From Natronospira proteinivora (GTDB lineage Bacteria; Pseudomonadota; Gammaproteobacteria; Natronospirales; Natronospiraceae): 64,000 nucleotides of DNA. This document shows positions 37,635 to 44,486 of the stretch, piece by piece. The translations under genes were made by a program, and so were the position numbers. The notes beneath the pieces are model-generated. The model saw only the letters and a program-made list of their open reading frames with translations, ran no database searches and was not told the DNA's origin. The DNA lies in assembly GCF_024170465.1 (NCBI RefSeq), contig NZ_JALJYF010000002.1:372001-436000 (forward strand), in the 5' to 3' direction. Each line of letters starts with the position of its first letter. Position 1 is the stretch's first letter.

Positions 37635-39197
37635 ATGCATACACTGAACTTCGACAATCGATTCCTTCGCGAACTGCCCGGTGAAACCCCCGAGCATTCC
37701 CACCCCCGAACCGTCAACGGCGTGCTCTACTCCCGGGTCGATCCCACCCCCGTGGCCGCGCCCAAGCTACTCAGCCATTCCCCGGAGATGGCCGAAGAAC
37801 TGGGCCTGTCGGCTGAGGACATCAAAGACCCCGCCTTCGTCGAGGCGATGGCAGGCAACCGCCTGTTGCCCGGCATGGAGGCCTATGCCAGTTGCTATGG
37901 TGGGCATCAGTTCGGTCACTGGGCGGGGCAACTGGGGGATGGCCGGGCCATCGGCCTGGGCGAAGCCGTCAACCAGGCCAGCCAGCGCTGGGAGCTGCAA
38001 CTGAAAGGCGCCGGGCCCACCCCCTATTCCCGCATGGCCGACGGCCGCGCGGTGCTGCGCTCTTCCTTGCGGGAATATGTCTGCAGCGAGGCCATGCATC
38101 ATCTGGGGATTCCCACCACCCGGGCGCTCACCCTTTGCCTGACCGGGGAGTCGGTGGTCCGGGACATGTTCTATGACGGTCACCTGGAAGACGAGCCCGG
38201 TGCGGTGGTCTGCCGGGTCGCCCCCACCTTCACCCGCTTCGGGCACTTCGAAATGCTCTATGCCCGGGGCGAGATCGACTTGCTCAAGCGGCTCACCGAC
38301 TTCACCATCCAGCGGGATTTCCCCGAGTTGGACCCCGAGGCCGAGGATCGCTACATCCAGCTGTTCCACACGGTCTGCGAACGCACCGCGGAACTGATCG
38401 CCCACTGGATGCGGGTGGGTTTCGTCCATGGGGTGATGAACTCGGACAATATGTCCATCACCGGGCTGACCATTGATTACGGGCCCTATGGCTGGCTGGA
38501 GGATTTCGACCCGGCCTGGACCCCCAACACCACCGATGCCCAGGGACGGCGCTACTGCTACGGCCGGCAGCCGGATATCGGTCGCTGGAACCTGCAATGC
38601 CTGGCCCGGGCCCTGTCACCCCTGATCAACGACCAGGACGCCATCCAGGCGGGGCTGGATCTCTACGAATCCCATTACGCCCGGCGCTTTCGCGAGATGA
38701 GCGCACAAAAGCTGGGCCTGGCCCAACTGGATGAAGACAGTGACATCCCCCTGCTGCAGGATCTATTCACCCTGCTGGAGAAGATGGAGCTGGATATGAC
38801 GCTGTTCTTCCGCAAGCTGGCCGAGCTGGATAGTCAATCGCCGACGAACGATGTAGTGGCCGAAGCCGCCTACCGGCAAGATCTCTGGGAAGCCCACCAG
38901 GGGGAACTGACCGCCTGGCTGGACCGTTACGCGGAACGGATTCGCAGCCAGGAGGAGCCGTCTGAAAAGCGCATCCAGCGCATGAACACGGTCAATCCCT
39001 GCTATGTCTTTCGCAACTATCTGGCCCAGCAGGCCATCGATGCGGCCGAAGACGGCGACAGTGGCCCACTGGAGGAGTTGATGCAGGTTCTGCGACGGCC
39101 CTATGAGGCCCAGCCAGGCATGGAGGCCTATGCCCAACGCCGCCCCGAATGGGCCCGCCACAAGGCCGGCTGCTCCATGCTTTCCTGCAGTTCCTGA
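37635..39197 (+). CDS. selO: Protein adenylyltransferase SelO (YdiU/UPF0061)
   Basis: A 520-residue pseudokinase-fold enzyme that transfers AMP from ATP to protein Ser/Thr/Tyr in the family. Diagnostic stretches include YGGHQFGHWAGQLGDGRA, QLKGAGPTPYSRMADGRAVL, VHGVMNSDNMSI and TIDYGPYGWLEDFDP. The C-terminus SMLSCSS has Cys where eukaryotic SelO has selenocysteine, as usual in bacteria. Start ATG at 37635, divergent from the S33 gene with 109 bp between them. An inverted-repeat element begins 50 bp past the stop. Confidence 0.96.
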   Translation: MHTLNFDNRFLRELPGETPEHSHPRTVNGVLYSRVDPTPVAAPKLLSHSPEMAEELGLSAEDIKDPAFVEAMAGNRLLPGMEAYASCYGGHQFGHWAGQLGDGRAIGLGEAVNQASQRWELQLKGAGPTPYSRMADGRAVLRSSLREYVCSEAMHHLGIPTTRALTLCLTGESVVRDMFYDGHLEDEPGAVVCRVAPTFTRFGHFEMLYARGEIDLLKRLTDFTIQRDFPELDPEAEDRYIQLFHTVCERTAELIAHWMRVGFVHGVMNSDNMSITGLTIDYGPYGWLEDFDPAWTPNTTDAQGRRYCYGRQPDIGRWNLQCLARALSPLINDQDAIQAGLDLYESHYARRFREMSAQKLGLAQLDEDSDIPLLQDLFTLLEKMELDMTLFFRKLAELDSQSPTNDVVAEAAYRQDLWEAHQGELTAWLDRYAERIRSQEEPSEKRIQRMNTVNPCYVFRNYLAQQAIDAAEDGDSGPLEELMQVLRRPYEAQPGMEAYAQRRPEWARHKAGCSMLSCSS

Positions 39198-39247
39198 TCA
39201 CCCACGTCTGCCGAGGCATCCAGAACTATCTACCGAGGCAATCCAAA

Positions 39248-39766
39248 CGAAGCCAGAGCCAGCTCACCCCGTCCAGACTTTCAGCCTGGAGGATCGAGCG
39301 CATGGTGGGATGTTCCAGGGCTGTGCGCGACAGGGATGTCGCGCCCAGAGCGTCTCAGGGATGGATTCACAGCGTCCCTGGAACATCCCACCATGTGATC
39401 GAGCCGTGAAGCCCTGAAAGAAACCCATTCCCATCGGCTGGCTAAACTTAACTCGCCCTCAAACGATCGGACCTGAATAAGCAGTAACGCGCGGCAACTG
39501 TAAAGATTGTTCAGTGTTTCCATTGGGCAAATTGAGGCAATGTACCATTAGGCGGCTAAGGGCTTTTCCGGCCACAGCCAGCTGAGGGTGTTGATTTCTG
39601 TTTAAACTTCACGGCTCGAGTACAGGGTGGAACTGTCCAGGGACGCATGGACCCATCCCTGGGGCTCTGGGCGCGACATCCCTGTCAGGGCCACTCGCCA
39701 AGGTCCAGACGCGCTCGCAGCCTCCCGAATTAAAGCAGTGGTAGGGGTGAGCTGGCTTTGGCTTCG
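39248..39766. mobile_element. 520-bp element with terminal inverted repeats, copy 2
   Basis: It starts CGAAGCCAGAGCCAGCTCAC and ends GTGAGCTGGCTTTGGCTTCG, 19 of 20 complementary. The left palindrome (39299-39397) is intact. The right palindrome (39620-39720) has lost its right arm: after GACATCCCTGTC the sequence diverges from copy 1. The core between them (about 39415-39600) clearly aligns with 26170-26380. There is no transposase. It fills most of the gap between selO and the DUF3617-like gene. Confidence 0.75.
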
Positions 39767-39843
39767 ATCAGCGTGCTGAAATAGAGAAGATGGAGCTAGT
39801 CACTAGTGCCATGCTCAAGCGAGTTTTCTGAAAGGTAATACAT

Positions 39844-39874
39844 AAAAAAAGCCCGCCATTTGGCGGGCTTTTTT
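39844..39874. terminator. Terminator of the DUF3617-like gene
   Basis: GCCCGCC, ATTT loop and GGCGGGC are flanked by seven A and six T, giving a strong bidirectional hairpin 22 bp past the minus-strand stop codon. Confidence 0.92.
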
Positions 39875-39895
39875 GTAGTGAGTGATCAACGAGAA

Positions 39896-40345
39896 TCAGC
39901 AATCGTCGATGCGCTCACCTTCAGTAACCACATGCAAGGTCATTTCCCCCATGGGGCCTTCCATCTTGCCGTCCATGGTGCCGCTCATGGTCTCGCCCAT
40001 GAAGGACGCTTCCGAATCCATGGTGACAGTCATGCCCACCTCCGGCTCTTCGCAGACCATGGAATAACTCATGCCACCACTGGAAAGATCCAGGTTGGAA
40101 ACCTCACAGTTATCCATATCCTCCAGCAGAAAATCCGGATCGGCCAGATCCTCCTCGGTCACACACTCCTGATAAGTGTTCTCTTCCTCAGGGATCTCCA
40201 TGGGGCCGCCTTCCATGGTGGTGGTATTGGTGAATGACCACAGACCGGCCTCCAGATTGGGCTGCTCCGCCAGGGCTGCCATGGGTAGCGACAAAGCCAG
40301 GGCCAACAGTGTGGTCAGACAGACGTTTTGATTGGCTTTCAACAT
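39896..40345 (-). CDS. DUF3617-like periplasmic protein
   Basis: A 149-residue exported protein (signal peptide about 1-26, MAALA). The mature part begins with NLEAGLWSFTNTTTM, typical of DUF3617 proteins, whose function is not known. It is acidic, contains four Cys (TYQECVTEED, DNCEVSN, SMVCEEPE and the terminal DDC) that could form two disulfides, and carries a Met-rich GETMSGTMDGKMEGPMGEM stretch, which might bind metal. The ATG at 40345 fits the signal peptide. A G/C-tract palindrome lies 66 bp upstream, and it has its own terminator. Confidence 0.7.
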   Translation of the reverse strand: MLKANQNVCLTTLLALALSLPMAALAEQPNLEAGLWSFTNTTTMEGGPMEIPEEENTYQECVTEEDLADPDFLLEDMDNCEVSNLDLSSGGMSYSMVCEEPEVGMTVTMDSEASFMGETMSGTMDGKMEGPMGEMTLHVVTEGERIDDC

Positions 40346-40410
40346 GGGTTCCGACTCCCCTTCTTTCACTGAATGTAACAAGCAGTCTATCGCTTTCCGG
40401 GAAAGATCGC

Positions 40411-40432
40411 CTCCCCCTCATACGGGGGAGGG
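40411..40432. promoter_or_regulatory. G/C-tract palindrome upstream of the DUF3617-like gene
   Basis: CTCCCCCTCATACGGGGGAG is an inverted repeat with 7-bp arms. Its reverse strand contains CTCCCCCGTATGAGG, the 15-mer also found at 34044. It starts 66 bp before the ATG at 40345. Confidence 0.45.
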
Positions 40433-40433
40433 C

Positions 40434-41492
40434 TCAAACCACCAGGGGCTCCGGCTCCAGGATCACGCCGAACCGGGCCTCCACGGCCGCCTGAATCGCC
40501 TGCGCCAGGGCCCAGAGTTCGGCACCAGTGGCACCCCCCCGGTTGATCAGCACCAGGGCATGGCGATCGGATACGGCCGCCTTCCCCTGCTGGTGTCCCT
40601 TGAAACCACAGGCTTCGATCATCCAGGCAGCAGACAGCTTGACGCCCTGCCCGGTCTCGAAACCGGGCAGCTCGGGATGGCGCGCCTTGAGTGTGTTCGC
40701 CTGCTCGTGGCTGACCTGGGGGTTTTTGAAAAAACTGCCGACATTGCCAATCTCCGCCGGGTCCGGCAACTTGCTGCGCCGAAGGGCTTCGATGACATCG
40801 GCCACCTGGCTGGCGCTAGGCTGCTCAATTCCCTTGTCGGCCAGTGCTTCCCGTACCCCGGCATAATCCAGCACCCGCTCCCTTTGATAAGGCAGACGAA
40901 AGGCCACATGGGTAATCAGGTAACGGTCCCGGTGACGCTTGAAGATCGAATCCCGATAGGCGAAGTCACAATCGGCCGGGGCCAGTGTCCGAAAGGCCGC
41001 CTGCTGGCAATCCCAGACACGAACCGCGTCGATGAAATCCGCCACTTCCACCCCGTAGGCGCCGATGTTCTGCATGGGGGCCGCGCCCACCGACCCCGGA
41101 ATCAGGATCAGGTTCTCCAGGCCCTCAAAACCCTCGGCCAGGCTCCATCGCACAAACCCATCCCAGTTCTCACCGGCCCCCACCCACAGTCGTTCCCCGG
41201 TGTCATTCAGTGGCCGACGTTGAATGCCGCGCTCGGCCATGCGGACGACCAGGCCGGGGAAATCGCCGGTGAACAGCAGATTACTGCCTCCGCCCAGAAC
41301 CAGGCGGGGCAATCGCGCCAGGACTGGGTCGTTCAACAAGCCCGGTAACTGACCGGCTGCATCCACCACCGCCAGATACTGGGCCCGGGCCGACACCCCG
41401 AAGGTATTCAGCGCCGCCAGATCAGCGGCCCGGATCAATCTGGGTGCGGGCGGTGGTGTCGATTCGGGGGCGAAGCCCGGGGTATCCGGCAT
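40434..41492 (-). CDS. murB: UDP-N-acetylenolpyruvoylglucosamine reductase
   Basis: A 352-residue cytoplasmic FAD enzyme that reduces UDP-GlcNAc-enolpyruvate to UDP-MurNAc in cell-wall synthesis. LVLGGGSNLLF and IPGSVGAAPMQNIGAYGVEV bind FAD, the catalytic Ser is in GNVGSFFKNP, and the final Glu is in ILEPEPLVV. It is the E. coli-like (type I) form. The start is uncertain: the frame is open to a TTG at 41558, and no clear ribosome-binding site marks the ATG at 41492. It is divergent from slyX. Confidence 0.94.
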   Translation of the reverse strand: MPDTPGFAPESTPPPAPRLIRAADLAALNTFGVSARAQYLAVVDAAGQLPGLLNDPVLARLPRLVLGGGSNLLFTGDFPGLVVRMAERGIQRRPLNDTGERLWVGAGENWDGFVRWSLAEGFEGLENLILIPGSVGAAPMQNIGAYGVEVADFIDAVRVWDCQQAAFRTLAPADCDFAYRDSIFKRHRDRYLITHVAFRLPYQRERVLDYAGVREALADKGIEQPSASQVADVIEALRRSKLPDPAEIGNVGSFFKNPQVSHEQANTLKARHPELPGFETGQGVKLSAAWMIEACGFKGHQQGKAAVSDRHALVLINRGGATGAELWALAQAIQAAVEARFGVILEPEPLVV

Positions 41493-41580
41493 AATGGTGA
41501 CTGGCTGCTGGGGTTCGGTGGCCGATGATGCTACAAGGCGGCGTTTTTTGCCACTCAAACACGTTTAGGGATGAGGCAAT

Positions 41581-41793
41581 ATGCAAGAGGAACGATTGAC
41601 ACGACTGGAAGAGAAGCTGGCACACCAGGAAGCCCATATCCTCTCATTGAACGATACGCTCTATCAGCAGCAGACCGAGCTGGCGGCCCTGCGTCGGCGA
41701 CAGGAGGAACTGCTGGCGCAGGTGGAACAGCTCAGAAACCATCCAGGCACGGGCAGCGAAACCGGTGGCGAGCCGCCACCGCCCCACTACTGA
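41581..41793 (+). CDS. slyX: SlyX family protein
   Basis: A 70-residue coiled-coil protein: RLTRLEEKLAHQEAHILSLN and continuing heptads, then a Pro-rich end PPPPHY typical of SlyX. Its function is not firmly known. Its last 7 bp overlap the end of the convergent TPR diguanylate cyclase gene. Confidence 0.9.
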   Translation: MQEERLTRLEEKLAHQEAHILSLNDTLYQQQTELAALRRRQEELLAQVEQLRNHPGTGSETGGEPPPPHY

Positions 41794-43583
41794 TCCACGG
41801 GGTCGAGTCGCTCGTGATCGGCTTCCACCACCCGATCACGACCCGCCCCCTTGGCCTCATAGAGGGCCTCATCCGCCAGACGGTGCATGGCTCGCACACT
41901 CAGATCTTCACCGGCCTCAACCAGACCGAAGCTAAGGGTGATCTGCAATCGTTGGCCGTCATAGCTGAGCGGCTCCAGTTTTCGACGAAAACGGTGAATC
42001 CGGGCCAGCGTCCCTTCCCGGTTCCAAGCGGGCAGGGCCAGGGCAAACTCCTCGCCGCCGACCCGGCCAATCACGGCATCTTCACCGAAGACCCGGTGGA
42101 ACAGGGCCGCCACTTTGCGCAGGGCGCCATCCCCGGCGGCATGGCCGTGGGTATCGTTGAACTGCTTGAAATGGTCGATATCGGCCAGCACCAGGACAAA
42201 TCCCTGCTCATCGGCCCGGGCTTCATCCAGCGCCTGCTGGGCACAAGCAAAGAAATGACTGTGATTGAGCAGGCCGGTGAGACTGTCTCTTTCGGACAAG
42301 CGGCGAAAATGCCGGCGCTCGCGACTGGAGCGCATCAACAAGACAAAGAGCATGACACTGACCACCGCCGTGGCCGCATACCCCAGGCCCATGAACAACC
42401 GACGCTGTCGCTGGGTGGTAGCTTCCAGGTCGGCCACCCGGGCCTGCTCCCGAAGCAATTCCAGTTCCTGACGCTGGATCTCGGTTTCAAAGGCCGTGCG
42501 CAGGTAGGTCCGACGTAGATCCCGCTCGCGCTCCTCCCATTCAATGCGGATCTCGCGGGCACGGCGGTAATACTGGGCCGCGCTTTCATGATCCCGGCGG
42601 GCCTCGGCCAGCTCAGCCGCCGCAATCAGGGCCCGCTCCAAATCCATCAGATCCCCCCGGGCCTCCAGGGTCTCGATGGTGCCGTCCAGCAATCCTTCGG
42701 CTTTCTCCAGTTCGCCCATTTCAATCAGCATCTCAGCCCGGTCCAGATCCACAACGATCATGCCGCGGGCGAATCCCAATTCTCCAATCGCCTCCCGAGC
42801 CTGGGCCAGCACCACCAATGCCTGGGCCCACTCCCCGCGATCCCGGTATAACAGGCCCCGCTTGCGAATCATGGCGGCCCCGAAGAGTTCGTCATTGGCC
42901 GCTTCACAGGTCCGTTCCGCATCACTGATGGTGGCATGACGGGCGATCCAGCCTCGGGTTTCGGTCTCGGCATTGCTCAATCGTTCCAGCTCCACGCAGA
43001 GTTCTCGCCGGTTGCCGGTCTCTCGGGCCATGGCCACCGCCTGGTCACCAAAGCGGGTGGCCTGCTCATATTCCCCCATGCGGGTATAGATCATGGCCGC
43101 ATGACCATAGATTCGGGCGCGCGGGGCGGGGTCATCCACCACATCCAGCAAGTCCAGACCATGTCCGAGGTGCTCAAATGCCTTGGCATAGCGGCCAATA
43201 TTCATGGCCAGGTTGGCCGTCAGGGAATGCACATCAAGACGAAGGGCGTCCGTGGGAGCCTGCTCAAGCAGCTCTTCCAGCATTGCCAGACCACGGTCTT
43301 CATTCCCGCCGATGGCGGCGTTACGAGCGCGAATCAGCCCCGCCCGAACCTGCAAGGCCGGATCCGCCTCCGCCAATTGCGGGGCCAGGGCATCCAGGCG
43401 TTCCTCGGTGGCCTGCCAGTCTCCGGTCACGCTTTGCGCTTCCAGGGATGTCAGTTCCGCCTCCAGCGATTCGGCGGCAAGGCTTGGAAAGGAGACCACG
43501 GACAGCAAGAGGCCCAAAGTCATTACCTGCCAGGACTGGACGGCGATCTTCCGCCATCCCTGTGCGTTGCTTTCTGCCTGCAT
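41787..43583 (-). CDS. Envelope-spanning TPR diguanylate cyclase
   Basis: A 598-residue protein. A signal peptide (about 1-37) leads to a TPR-rich periplasmic region (about 40-385; GEYEQATRFGDQAVAMARET and similar repeats). One TM helix (397-417) and a cytoplasmic GGDEF domain follow, with GGEEF at 509-513. The inhibitory RxxD site is absent (GEDA at its position), so product inhibition is unlikely. It lies 84 bp downstream of the borosin-type methyltransferase gene on the same strand. Its domain plan mirrors that of the histidine kinase in the cluster: TPR outside, enzyme inside. It may share the same signal; this is inference. Confidence 0.88.
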   Translation of the reverse strand: MQAESNAQGWRKIAVQSWQVMTLGLLLSVVSFPSLAAESLEAELTSLEAQSVTGDWQATEERLDALAPQLAEADPALQVRAGLIRARNAAIGGNEDRGLAMLEELLEQAPTDALRLDVHSLTANLAMNIGRYAKAFEHLGHGLDLLDVVDDPAPRARIYGHAAMIYTRMGEYEQATRFGDQAVAMARETGNRRELCVELERLSNAETETRGWIARHATISDAERTCEAANDELFGAAMIRKRGLLYRDRGEWAQALVVLAQAREAIGELGFARGMIVVDLDRAEMLIEMGELEKAEGLLDGTIETLEARGDLMDLERALIAAAELAEARRDHESAAQYYRRAREIRIEWEERERDLRRTYLRTAFETEIQRQELELLREQARVADLEATTQRQRRLFMGLGYAATAVVSVMLFVLLMRSSRERRHFRRLSERDSLTGLLNHSHFFACAQQALDEARADEQGFVLVLADIDHFKQFNDTHGHAAGDGALRKVAALFHRVFGEDAVIGRVGGEEFALALPAWNREGTLARIHRFRRKLEPLSYDGQRLQITLSFGLVEAGEDLSVRAMHRLADEALYEAKGAGRDRVVEADHERLDPVDQ

Positions 43584-43667
43584 AAACCGATTCCTGATCC
43601 ATGGAGTCTTTCAGGCTTAGCAGCCTGGGCAGTTATTGTCCATTGATCACCCGACCACCGGTGGCAA

Positions 43668-44486
43668 TCAGGAGACCCGGGCCGTCCCGGCCTCACACTT
43701 GAGGCTTTGCCGATCCTCCTCACCGGCCAGCGCCCGACGAACGGCCGGGTCTTTTGCCGGGGCATGGATCGGCGGAATCACCAGGGTGGTGTATTCCTGG
43801 TAGCGGGCCTGGGGCAAGGCCGCCAGCGTCATACGCTCCGCCCGGCAGGCCTCCAGCGGCAGCTGGGCGGCTTCATAGAGCAGCACGGGGGTGTCCGGCG
43901 GATACCAGCGTTCAAGCTTTTCAATCAGCAAAGACAAGCCGCGCGGATCGGCATGAAAACGTCGGCAGTCCAGATCCCCGGCCAAGGCCACCTGCCAGAG
44001 GATCAGCAATGCCGCAGGATTGATCACATGTTCATAGACCAGAAAATGGGTGGCTTCCAGTGACTGAACCCCATGGTTGCCCGGGTCCAGGCCCAAATCG
44101 GCGTAGAGGCAGGCCTCGGCGGAAATCCCCGGCAGCATGCGGGCCCGGTGACCCGCCGCCCGAGCCTCCCGGATAGCCCGGTGGGGCGCATCGGCAAACA
44201 CCCCCGGGTGGCCATAAAACACGGCACAGACCCGATACCCCTGATACACCGGGGCCATGATGGCGGCCTGCATCTCCCGATAGGTGTCACGACGATCCTT
44301 GTTCTCGCCGTAGTAATCGTTCAGAGGCCGCGTGTCGGGCCGATGCTGGCAGAGCCAGTCCAGCATATAGGCATCAGTGAGGCAAAAGACCACATCGGCG
44401 GCCTCGATCTCGGAGAGGGTCCGCTCACTGAGATCACGGCCCAGCTGTATACCACTGCCCACCACCACCAGCTCACCCGCTTTCAT
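43668..44486 (-). CDS. Borosin-type peptide backbone alpha-N-methyltransferase (SonM-like, split form)
   Basis: A 272-residue tetrapyrrole-methylase-fold, SAM-dependent enzyme. It starts GELVVVGSGIQLG, has YYGENKDRRDTYREM (58-72, the Tyr/Arg cluster that positions the peptide amide in borosin enzymes), then YGHPGVFA (91-98) and PGISAEACLYADLGLDPG (119-136). These match what I recall of SonM from Shewanella oneidensis far better than porphyrin or diphthine methylases. It should N-methylate backbone amides of a separate precursor, here probably 47520-47735. The ATG at 44486 follows AGGAG. The start overlaps the end of the kinase gene by 14 bp, so translation is probably coupled. Confidence 0.88.
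   Translation of the reverse strand: MKAGELVVVGSGIQLGRDLSERTLSEIEAADVVFCLTDAYMLDWLCQHRPDTRPLNDYYGENKDRRDTYREMQAAIMAPVYQGYRVCAVFYGHPGVFADAPHRAIREARAAGHRARMLPGISAEACLYADLGLDPGNHGVQSLEATHFLVYEHVINPAALLILWQVALAGDLDCRRFHADPRGLSLLIEKLERWYPPDTPVLLYEAAQLPLEACRAERMTLAALPQARYQEYTTLVIPPIHAPAKDPAVRRALAGEEDRQSLKCEAGTARVS

Noticed and set aside
43668-44486. Methyltransferase as a siroheme/cobalamin or RsmI enzyme
   Set aside because: The fold is shared, but the KDRRDTY, YGHPGVFA and DPGNHG segments and the nearby SonA-like peptide fit the borosin type much better, and no tetrapyrrole genes are nearby.
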